A stretch of 64,000 bases of DNA from Megamerina dolium (Eukaryota; Arthropoda; Insecta; Diptera; Megamerinidae): positions 10,510,242 through 10,574,241 of the forward strand of contig OY978528.1 of assembly GCA_963854835.1 (NCBI GenBank), written 5' to 3'. The notes under the pieces were generated by a model that was not told the DNA's origin, searched no databases, and saw only the letters and a list, made by a program, of their open reading frames with translations. Each line of letters starts with the position of its first letter. Within the stretch, counting starts at the first letter, position 1. Of this stretch, positions 22,575 through 32,481 are shown piece by piece. A program made the translations under genes and the position numbers.

Positions 22575-23140
22575 CCAATTTTAGCATACTCTCTCCAACA
22601 TATCGGCCGGTATCTTACGAATCAATTCTTCAATATTGGCTTCCAGTTCGTCAACCGTTGCTGACTTGTCGCTATGATAGACATGAGCCTTAACATAGCT
22701 CCACAAAAAAAAAAAAAATAGTCTAAAGGCGTTAAATCGCACGATCTAGGCGGCCAATTGACCAGCTCCAAACTGTTCACCGAACCCGTCTCTCAATTAA
22801 GCTATTGTTTCGCATGCTGTGTGGCATGTGGCATGTTAAGCTCTTCCATTTTGGGCAAAAAAATGTGTGTAATCATAGCACAGTAGCGCTAGCCATTCAC
22901 AGTAACGTTCCTGCCTTCGTCGTCTTTGAAAAAGTACGATCCAATGATGCCATCGGCTCATAATCTACACCAAACAGTGCATTTTTCGGGGTGCATTGGC
23001 AATTCTGGCAATGCTTCTGGCCACTCTTCACACCGAATTCGGCAATTTTGATTGTTCACGCATCCATTCACCCAGAAATGAGCTTCGTCGCTGAATACAA
23101 TTTTCCGATTTTCACACTTCTTAACCAAGCATTTTTTTTT
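22575..23140 (-). mobile_element. Tc3-like (IS630/Tc1 superfamily) transposase relic
   Basis: The minus strand shows KIVFSDEAHFWVNGCVN (about 23060-23110), then NQNCRIRCEEWPEALPE, HPEKCTVWC (about 22985), a DGIIGSYFFKDDEG block, and NWPPRSCDLTPLDYFFW (22700-22770). A PADMLERV-like end lies near 22590. This is the DDE catalytic half of a Tc3-like transposase. It has frameshifts and an A14 insertion and lacks the N-terminal part. Confidence 0.75.
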
Positions 23141-23925
23141 TTTGTAAGTCGATTCATTTTTAAATTATAGACCAAACTGAACATGTTTGACAGTAACATG
23201 TTATACGAAAACAGCTGAGTTGCCAAAAACAGTGTTGCCAATTATCACTTACTAACAAATTGATGGTTAGTTCGTTGGTAATAAATCACATCATTCGCGC
23301 TTCATTTCCCTGTCGTCACTGTTTTTTTGTAGGAACTTGTATAGAGTATCGATGGTTGTTTATTCATCACTAATTGTGAATGGCACGAATATTGGCAGCA
23401 TCGAAACGAATGTCAACAAAAAGAAATAGGCGTTAACCAGAACACGCCAACGAGATAGAAAGAGAAGAATCTCGACTACGATAAAGGAAGATTCTGGACT
23501 GTTGCCACAGTGTATAAATAGGGCCAGTTTTTGACAAATGAATCAATTGAATTCCGAAAGTGATCGCGCAAACATTGATACAGTATTAGAGGCAAAAGTT
23601 GCAAGTACATTAAAGAGTTATTTATTGTAAATAGTTGATTGCAAAGAGAGTTAATTAAATAAATTTTTGCTGTATATAGTTGTACAAATGAAGTGTTGCA
23701 TTTATTATTGACAGAATCCAGTGATCGAACAAGGTTAATTCGAGTAGAATTAAACTTTCACAAAATAAAAACATAACAATATCTTTGTTGTATACTGATT
23801 GCGCTCATTTATATAGTATATCTACGAATTCAATTAATATAAAATGATTTAAATTAATAATTTCTTTTGCAACCCTAAAAATATGTATGGTTTAAAACAT
23901 AAATGTCCGCATTACTTTTCTATTC
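23141..23925. other. Intergenic DNA with a possible solo LTR
   Basis: 23510-23790 has an LTR-like layout: GTATAAATAGGGCC near 23511, a transcribed-leader-like stretch, AATAAA near 23660, and GTGATCGAACAAGG near 23732. I could not find LTR ends, a target duplication or a second copy, so this is tentative. Confidence 0.3.
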
Positions 23926-23930
23926 TTAAA

Positions 23931-24006
23931 GCTCTTAGCTTAGATGTTGTCTATAACGTATAGCAAATTTATAATACGCATGCAAATACCGATTCATATC
24001 AGTTGT
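23931..24006 (+). promoter_or_regulatory. Promoter block of sulfotransferase C
   Basis: GCTCTTAGCTTAGATG at 23931 aligns with the A and D blocks, but the GATA core is altered (TATC to TAGC). Downstream, TATCAGTTGTACGT (A of the initiator at 24001) matches TATCAGTTGTGCGT upstream of gene D and fits a TCAGT initiator. The transcript start is inferred. Confidence 0.5.
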
Positions 24007-24165
24007 ACGTGACTGGTGGTGGACAGGTGGTGACTGCTAAAAATATTATATTTAATATTACAATAACAAACAACAACAAAATCACAAAAAAAAGTCAGTA
24101 ACACAATAAATAAATTATTAACAAAAAAAGAAAAATAATAATACCTATTACAAACGCATCCCAAA

Positions 24166-25414
24166 ATGTATCGAATTCGTCGCCACTCAATCGATAGAGA
24201 TGAGCAAAAACGTCAAAAACATGAATTAATCGATATAACAGCGAATGGTGTGCATATACCATTACAACGTAAATGGATCGATTATTGGTGTACATTGCCA
24301 AATAATTTCGAACATCATTTCAAATCGATATATGAATTTGATATTCGCCAAGATGATGTTTTTGTTGTAACCCATCCGAAATGCGGTACAACATGGATAC
24401 AAGAAGCCACATGGTTGTTGCTAAATAATTTGGATTATGAGCTTGCCCAAAAAGAATTTCTAATAGATCGTAGCATTTTCATAGAGTAAATAAAATATTT
24501 GCTGTGATTTGTTCAGATAATTTTGCAAATTAATAATTCTTAATCAGTTTTACAGGCCTTTATGGTGATATACCTACGAAAATATCAACCGTTCAGAGTG
24601 CAGCCCAATTAAAGTCACCGCGTCTCATTAAAACCCATTTGCCCGCACATTTGATACCAATGCAAATATGGGAAAAAAATATTAAGGTTATATTATTAGA
24701 AATGTGCAATAATATAAATGCTGATAATTTTTTTTTTAATTTACTGCAGATAATCTATACCGCTCGTAATCCTAAAGATGTCGTTGTCTCCTATTATCAC
24801 TTCCTAAAGGGGCTTGGCACTTGGTTTGGCAGTTTGCAGGAATTCGTGGATGCCTTTATTAATGATCACATCATGTATTCACCATATTGGCGACATGTTG
24901 TAGATTTCTGGCAAATGCGTCATCAATCGAATATTTTCTTTGTCACCTATGAAGAGATGAAAACCGATTTGGCTGGCGTACTGAAACGTTTGTGTGAATT
25001 TCTGGAAATACCGGCTCTAAATGATGAACAAATGCAAAAATTGCTAGAACACTTATCATTTGAAAATATGAAAGGTACAACTTTCATTGTATGACTTAGA
25101 ATAATATTGCTGTTTAAATTTATGTTTATATTTTAGAAAACAAAGCAACTAATTTGAGTAACATTGGCAAAACTGATGGTCCTTTTGCTCTACCCGAATT
25201 TAAGTAAATACTCCTTGTTGGTATTATTTGAACAAGTTTTCGTTAAATATCATAGACCTTTGCTGACGATTTTAGATTTATGCGACGTGGTATAGATGGT
25301 TCCTATAAAGATGAATTAACCGCTAAGGATCAATTGAAATTGGAACAATGGACGGAAAAATGTTTGAACCAAACCGGTATATCACAGGAAGATATATTTG
25401 GAAAATTAAGATAA
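24166..25414 (+). CDS. Cytosolic sulfotransferase C (SULT family), 5 exons
   Basis: Exons are 24166-24485, 24548-24686, 24750-25074, 25137-25203 and 25276-25414, phases 2, 0, 1, 2, giving 329 aa. Motifs are THPKCGTTW (69-77; His replaces the usual Tyr), catalytic His137 in LIKTHLPAHLIP, YTARNPKDVVVS, and RRGIDGSYKDEL. The first 150 bp or so of exon 1 are almost identical to gene D, and later parts diverge. Exon 4 is two codons shorter than in A and D, as a result of a small in-frame deletion. The C-terminus ends GKLR rather than GKI or GKY. AATAAA lies at about 25437. The substrate is unknown. Confidence 0.95.
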
Positions 25415-25419
25415 TAATA

Positions 25420-26770
25420 TCGATTTTGTTGTTGAAAATAAAAACCATAATTATATAATAATTTCTAACACTGAAGATGTATCGAAAAACATATCTAATT
25501 GTTGTATTCGAAAATATATGGCATATCGATAAATATATGGCATAAAATATAATCGATCGATAAATCGATAAATCGATAAATATATGGCATAATATAATTA
25601 TAGACGTTAAATATACTTAGCATGTTCGCGAAGTTCAGTGCTATTTTTTGTTTAATTTCTTCTTTTACTGTACAGGGATGTTATTTAATATATATATTTT
25701 TATTTCAATGCCAAAAAATATTATAATTAATAAGAAGAAGAAGAAGAAATAAAGAAAAATTTTGCAAATTATTTATTTCAATAATTTTGAAAAATATTTT
25801 TTCAATTAAATAATCAAAATTAGTTCTATTTGAAATTTATATAGAAATTTAAAAAAAAATATATCAAATCAACTCTGTTTAGGAAATTGATCTATTTCGT
25901 TCTATTGGCACAAAAATAGCGAGTTGACGAATAAAACATTTCAATTGTAAAAAGAAGATCAATGTATATTTCAAGCAGTTATATGTATATGGTATTAAAT
26001 CGATCAAAATGCCTCGTGGATGATGCGTTCAAGTGCTTACAAACCGATGGTGGCCGAAAGTTCACGGTAACTATGTGATAGGGCACGCACTTTGCATTTA
26101 TTTTTTTACAGAAAATCTCCCATCCACCCGCGTTGAGAAAGAGTCATATTTAAGAAAAATTTCGGGAAGAACAAAAATGAATAGTAATCGATTTTACATT
26201 TAAGACATGAAGAAAGAGCGAACCTTAAGCAGCTCTGGAACTAAAGATGTGTGAAGATAGGGAATAAGAATGTGTGGGGAGAACATTTTTAGGGAAAAAT
26301 TTGGGTAGAGATGATCATATATTTTACTACCTTATGGATATCCAGCTGTAAAATCGAAATTTTTTGAAAACCAATCAATCCAGAGTCATTGTAATTGTGA
26401 CCTAAAAAATGCTGATGAGAAAAACTTAATGAAGGTGGATCACTTCCTGCTACTGCTCTAAGGGTGACTTCTGGGTAATAGAGGTTCTATTTGTCGATTT
26501 TAGAAGCATTTCACTTAATTTTGATTTCAAGTCGACAGTATAGAAGTTTTCACCTGCTACTTTTTGATAGATCATTTTAGTTCATTCTACAAAAAAATTT
26601 ATGAATACCCTGACTATTAATTACATTCTCTTCATTTGTCAATTTAAATCAATTATTCTTTTTTTTTTTCAGCGCATAATTTAATTGAAATAAATTAAGT
26701 AAATTAAATGATTTTGTTGAACCCTAAAAATATGCAAAAAAAAAAATGTTCAAAATAAATTTGCTATTGA
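25420..26770. other. AT-rich spacer between sulfotransferases C and D
   Basis: Local repeats of ATCGATAAAT and ATATATGGCATA lie at 25508-25600. There is an (AAG)n run near 25730. CAGGGATGTTATTTA at 25673 has an inverted counterpart at 29061-29075. No gene is supported. Confidence 0.45.
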
Positions 26771-26895
26771 CAAAGCTCTTATCTTAGATGAATGTTGTTT
26801 ATTGAAATTTATAATTTTTTTTTTTTTTTCTATGAAGATTTTATGATTGCACTGCGAGTACATGGCTTGCATATGTCTATTGATATCAGTTGTGC
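26722..26895 (+). promoter_or_regulatory. Promoter block of sulfotransferase D
   Basis: AACCCTAAAAATATG (about 26722) and GCTCTTATCTTAGATG (26775, GATA core 26778-26784) recur upstream of gene C in the same order. TATCAGTTGTGCGT places a TCAGT initiator with A at about 26888. The ATG is at 27134, so the 5' leader is about 245 nt or contains an intron. Confidence 0.5.
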
Positions 26896-27133
26896 GTTCA
26901 TCAACCTGCTTGCACTACGTGACCGCTGTAAAAAAAAAAAAATAAATAAGCAAATTATAATATCGAGTTGATATTTATACATAAAATGCTACAATTGAAA
27001 AATTATAAACAAATAAATATTCCAAAACAAACGGAAAGATTTGAGAATCAAACAAACAAACAAATTATTTAAGTAAAGACTACACTTAAGTGAAACAAAC
27101 GATAAAATCAGCAACTTACGTACGAGAATTAAA

Positions 27134-28836
27134 ATGTATCAAATTCGTCGCCACTCAATCCATAGAGATGAGCAAAACCGTCAAAAACATGAATTAATCG
27201 ATATAACAGCGAATGGTGTGCATATACCATTACAACGTAAATGGATGGATTATTGGTGTACAGTGCCAAATAATTTCGAATATTATTTCAAATCGATATA
27301 TGAATTTGCAGTTCGTCAAGATGATGTTTTTGTAGTGACGTATCCAAAATGTGGCACAACATGGATACAAGAAGCAGCATGGTTACTGTTGAACAATTTG
27401 GATTTTGAGCTTGCGAAAAGAGAGATTTTAACAAATCGTAGCATTTTCATGGAGTAAGTTACAGAATGTTGAATGTTGTTTTTGTCTCTAAATTATATTA
27501 TATTGCTGCCCATTTGACAGTTTGACAGCTCTGTATGGTGATTTACCATCGAAAAAGTCAACCATACAGATGGCAGCACAATTGAAATCACCGCGACTCA
27601 TCAAAACACATCTGCCAGCTCATTTAATACCAACACAAATATGGGAGAAGAAAGTTAAAGTAAGCATTTGTTTGTCATAACTTTAAAATTTCACATATAT
27701 TCCTGAATTTACTGCAGATAATCTATGTCGCACGTAACCCCAAAGATGTCGTTGTCTCCCACTATCATTTCCTAAAGGGTCTGGGCACTTGGTTTGGCAA
27801 TTTGAGTCAGTTTGTCGACGCTTTCATTAATGATCACATTATGTATTCACCCTATTGGCCAAGTATTGTAGATTTTTGGCAAATGCGTCATGAATCGAAT
27901 ATTTTCTTTGTCACCTATGAAGAAATGAAAGTAAATTTGGCTGGTGTACTTAAACGATTGTGCGAATTTTTGGAAAGACCTGCACTAAGTGAAGAACAAA
28001 TGCAAAAATTACTCAATCACTTATCGTTCGAAAATATGAAAGGTAATTCTGCTGGAAATAGAACTGCGCGATTAATCGTTTGTTAGAAAATTTTGATAAA
28101 TCAAAATATTCGATTAATCATTTATTCGATTAATCAAAATCTGATTAGACAAAATTGAAATTATTCGATTAATCAGAATTTTGATTAATCAACATATTTT
28201 TTATTTATATTTTTTCTTTAAAATTAAATCGCATTCACATATCCGTAGTTACCTGTTTACTTTGTGTATTAAAAAATATTTTTAATATTTTATTAGAATA
28301 ATTTTATTCTGTTTAATCAAAATTCTGAATAATCGATTAATTACAAATTTGTGATTATTCAAAATCATGATTGTTAGAATATTTTTAGAATCGATTAATC
28401 AAAATTTTAATAAATCGAATAATCGATTAATCGAATATTTTGATTAATCAACAATTTTGAACAAACAATTAATCGCACAGCCCTAGTTGTAAATCTACAT
28501 TCATCATTCACAATATGATTTTTTTTTTAATTGATTTTTATATTTTAGAAAACAAATCCACTAATTTAACTTCAATTGTAAAATCAGGCGATGGCAGCCC
28601 TTTCATTTTGCCCGAATTTGAGTTAATCATTTTCTTATTATTACTTTACAAGTTTTTTTTTTTGTGTAATAGCACTATTCATCATTTATGATTTTAGATT
28701 TATGCGACGTGGTATAGTGGGTTCTTATAAAGATGAACTAACCGCTGAGGATCAATTGAAATTGGAACAATGGACGGAAAAATGTTTGAGCAGCTACTAT
28801 GATGTATCACAAGAAGATATTTTTGGAAAATATTAA
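27134..28836 (+). CDS. Cytosolic sulfotransferase D (SULT family), 5 exons
   Basis: Exons are 27134-27453, 27521-27659, 27718-28042, 28549-28621 and 28698-28836, phases 2, 0, 1, 2, giving 331 aa. Motifs are TYPKCGTTW (69-77), catalytic His137 in LIKTHLPAHLIP, YVARNPKDVVVS, and RRGIVGSYKDEL. It is a mosaic: the start of exon 1 is like gene C, and 107 bp of exon 3 are identical to gene A. Intron 3 is 506 bp, against 62-88 bp in the other copies, because a 427-bp hAT-like MITE sits in it. AATAAA lies at about 28934. All catalytic residues are intact, so it is probably functional. Confidence 0.95.
28059..28485. mobile_element. hAT-like MITE in intron 3 of sulfotransferase D
   Basis: The left end TAGAACTGCGCGATTAATCG and the right end (inverted) TAGGGCTGTGCGATTAATTG form terminal inverted repeats. 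The flanks GCTGGAAA (28051-28058) and GTTGTAAA (28486-28493) match at 6 of 8 bases, as an aged 8-bp target duplication would. The interior is rich in ATTCGATTAATCAAAAT palindromes and codes for nothing. The hAT assignment rests on the 8-bp duplication and the terminal sequence. Confidence 0.72.
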
Positions 28837-28959
28837 AAATAATACGATCCTATTTTGTAATTTATATTTTTATATAATATTTGTCTTTCATTCGACAATT
28901 CACAATTTTATATAAATATAAAATACAAATTTCAATAAATTCTGTTTATTTAATTGACA

Positions 28960-29980
28960 AAATGTATGAAAAATGGTGGAAAAAATTTTATTGCAACATT
29001 TTTACTTTGCTCCTATTCTTTCTAATTAATTATTTTGACGTTTCAATAAAAATTTATCGATAAGTAACATCCCTGTAATTGTCCGCACTGAACTAAACAA
29101 GTATTCTCAGTTTGTTGGCGTTTACAGTTATACGCATTAAAGTTTCGATAAAATATTCAGAAGAAAAGTATAATGGTGAGCGATCTTACATATGACCTTA
29201 CTAGAGATGACCCCATTTCATAGGGGAACGCCTCTAGGGAATGAAGAGAGGGAATAAGTATGGTCGAGAAAAAATTTGTGGTTGAAAAAAAGTTTGACAG
29301 TTGGTCATATTTCTTATCCCTCCAAGGTTGCCTTGCGATCGATGTGAGTGAATGAGTGAGTTAAAATGTTAATTTTTATTGGACAGCACCCTTATGGCAA
29401 TGCTACAGCAGTAAGAATGTTTTAAAAAAATATTGGAGTGGAAAAAATATCGCTCTAGAGGCGAGATCTTAGCAGTTATGTGGGTATTTATCGATTGATC
29501 TATCAATTTCTTGAACTTTTTCCTCTTCGAGTTTTGAAATGAAGCACCTTGATCAATTCTCCCCTTAAAATTACACTTTAAATTAAATAATAATCGATTA
29601 ATCGATCTCGATTAATCGCAATATTATGCAGCGATAAAAACTTAATTCATATTTTAACTGCAAGCAGCAGAAAGTTAAAAAAAAAAACGAAACTTTGTTT
29701 TACCATTATTTAGTCATAACCTGAAAATATAGACTTCACAAGCGAACGCATAAGGTATTAATGACCATAAGCTTAGCTCAACTCAAGAGCATCTTACAAA
29801 TAAATTCATAATCTCTTCTTGTTTATAAGCTTTTCAATAAACGCCAACGTATTAAGTTTGCCGACCATAACCAATTAAAGTGTATTGTTCGACACTATCA
29901 TCATCATCATCATCATCTGCGTAAAAGCTCACCTTAATATTAAACTCAGATATATGCACACGTAGTATTCTCAGCACTTT
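28960..29980. other. Spacer between the sulfotransferase array and the GalNAc-transferase
   Basis: It contains TAAGTAACATCCCTG (29061-29075), TTAATCGATCTCGATTAATCG near 29600 (a palindromic trace like the MITE interior), and a (CAT)n run at 29897-29917. No gene is supported. Confidence 0.45.
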
Positions 29981-29984
29981 CGTG

Positions 29985-32148
29985 ATGCACGCATTGTTAA
30001 TATTATCATTGCGATGTTTTCAAACTAAATTTTGTTTATTGTTTACGTTTATCATCTCAATATTAATGACAATAATCATATTGTCTTATTACAACGATTA
30101 CTTGCATGAGAGTAATAAAATTGCTCAAATTAGTGCTATCAAAAAATCGCACTTGCTACGAAATTGGCATATTGATGACGACAATGATGATGACGATCAT
30201 GATGATGATGATGATGATGACGATGTCGTCGGCAATTATATTTCACAAAGAAATGGGAAGCATGTGAAACGTAAAAGTCTGCTAGGCGAACATGGTGTAG
30301 CGGCTACGTTAAATTCAAGTTTTATTATCGCCGGTGAACGTTCAATCAATGAAACCGGTTTCAATGCGATCTTATCAGATCAGATATCATTGGAACGTTC
30401 ATTGCCGGATGTCAGACACAAGAGGTGAGTATAGTGTGCTGCTTACAATTGTACGAGGGTAGATCAAAAAGTACTCGTGCTTGAAGATAGGTGTCGTTGC
30501 TGAGGGAAGTTGTGCCACACAACTGGCTGCTAAATAAAATCTCACCGGTGAATTAGTGTGAAATCAAATCTTAGTGCAATATTTACACAAACAACTTTTT
30601 AACGAAACAATAAAATTCTAACCCCAATATTATATTCCAGTTGCCGATCCTTGCTCTACTACAACGATCTGCCGAGTGTAAGCATCATCATTGTGTACCA
30701 TAATGAACATGCCTCCATACTACTACGAACGCTTTACAGCCTACTAAATCGTACCCCCGATGAATTATTACACGAAATTATATTGGTCGATGATTTCAGT
30801 GATCTTGGTGGTGATCGTAAATCATTCGCTGAAGTTCTAAAACAACATCAGCGATTGCAAAAATCGAATAAAATCAAAATACTCCGCTTAGATGAACATT
30901 CTGGACTTATACGGGCTCGTATATTAGGTGCACGTAATGCAACGGCTCAAGTTTTGATCTTTTTGGATGCTCACATTGAAGCGACAAAAAATTGGTTGCC
31001 ACCGCTACTACAACCGATCGTTGATAATCCAAAAACTTGTACGACCCCCATTATTGATACAATCCGATATGACAGTTTTGAATATGCACCGGGTGCAGCA
31101 TCACGTGGTGGTTTCAATTGGCAATTTAATTATGTGGAATTGCCCTTATTATCAGCGGAGCAAATGGCGCTACCGGCACCCCATAATAATCCGGTAATGA
31201 ATGGTGGTCTCTTTGCAATTGCGTCGAAATTCTTTTGGCACCTCGGTGCCTATGATGATGGTCTACTCGTCTGGGGTGTTGAACAATTTGAATTGAGTTT
31301 CAAAATTTGGATGTGTGGTGGTCGACTGTTGGAGGTTCCATGCTCTCGCATGGGCCATTTGTATAGAGATTCAAAATTTCGTGTCAAATATACAGATCGT
31401 AGAGATGATTTCATTACAAAGGTAAGCTGTTGTTGTTTATGTATGTAGAGTCGAAGGTTTTGAAAATTTCGAAAATTTTAAACAGAATTACAAACGTGTC
31501 GCCGAAGTTTGGATGGATGAGTATAAGGATGTACTGTACGAGCATGTGCCCAAATTGATGAGAACGAGGGCTGGTGATGTCAGCTCACGTAAGGCTTTGC
31601 GTCAACGTTTACAATGTAACACCTTTAAATGGTATCTTCATACGATTGCTCCGGATCTACTAGAGGCCTATCCAACCGTAGAGCCTACGGATTTTGCGTA
31701 CGGTGCTATACAATCACTTGCGGCACCGCAGCTATGTCTCGACACATTAAACAAGGCACCACGCCATATAAGCGCTGCTTTAGAACCATGCTCGCCAGAT
31801 TTACAACATCCATATGCCACGCAACGTTGGCATTTGGGATTTCGTCGCAATATACACCAGCAAGGCAATTGTTTGGAGGTACAGACATGGTCGCCCCATG
31901 CCCCTGTGTGGTTATGGCCTTGCCACAATCGTGGTGGCAATCAATTCTGGTATTATGATCGTCAGACTCAAATGATAGTGCATGGTGCTCGCGGTGAAAT
32001 GGAACAACGTTGCCTGGAGGCTAATGTACGTGAGAGACGGGCATATGTTAATTTCTGTGATTTCACCAATCGTAATATGAAATGGCATTTCGGTTATGTC
32101 AACGAGACGGCATTGAATATTTTCTTCAAGGGACTCCGCAAGCTCTGA
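29985..32148 (+). CDS. Polypeptide N-acetylgalactosaminyltransferase (GALNT/pgant family), 3 exons
   Basis: Exons are 29985-30424, 30641-31421 and 31486-32148, phases 2 and 0, giving 627 aa. It starts mucin-type O-glycosylation by moving GalNAc from UDP-GalNAc to Ser or Thr in the Golgi. It is a type II membrane protein: TM at about 14-36, then a stem with an acidic run (64-80). The GT-A domain opens at PSVSIIIVYHNE (about 158). DAH (256-258) replaces the common DSH but keeps the metal ligands. The Gal/GalNAc-T motif includes MNGGLFAI, WGVEQFELSFKIW (358-370) and PCSRMGH (His386). A ricin-type lectin domain (about 480-610) shows QRWHL, NQFWYY and MKWHFG. AATAAA lies at 32203-32208. Orthology to a named fly pgant is not settled. 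Confidence 0.95.
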
Positions 32149-32436
32149 GATATGAGAGTAATCTTGAGAATATTAAGAGCGGGTTCTAGTAGCGATACTG
32201 AGAATAAACAAACTAAAGAAATATGAATTTAAATCATAGAAGGTCATGGCAATGATTACAAGGGTCCACGGAAATTAATACCAGAAACCAGATTGTACTT
32301 TTCCGAAGGTTTTGGATACGCTGAATTTCAATGCGAGCTCTCGCAATCCTGAACTCTAATCTTATATTTGGATTATAAGGCCAAAAGCCATCGGGTTGTA
32401 CTACTATAGATTAAAACCATAGATTTTACCTGTATA

Positions 32437-32449
32437 TTTATTATTTATT
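32437..32449 (-). promoter_or_regulatory. Poly(A) signals of the galactosyltransferase gene
   Basis: Two overlapping-range AATAAA motifs on the minus strand (32449-32444 and 32442-32437), 33-45 bases past the stop codon. Confidence 0.55.
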
Positions 32450-32481
32450 TAAGCATAAACTCTAATATAAGCAATTTGTAC

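Noticed and set aside
25540..25600. CRISPR-like ATCGATAAAT repeats
   Set aside because: Short imperfect AT-rich tandem repeats without regular unique spacers, in a eukaryotic genome.
30440..30480. Possible mariner terminal repeat in GalNAc-transferase intron 1 (GAGGGTAGATCAAAAAGTAC)
   Set aside because: Resembles a transposon end, but no partner end or transposase piece was found in the 216-bp intron.
30967..31197. Short ORF inside the GalNAc-transferase exon, and similar ones at 31629-31958 and 31668-31940
   Set aside because: Out-of-frame or antisense shadows of a well-supported coding exon.
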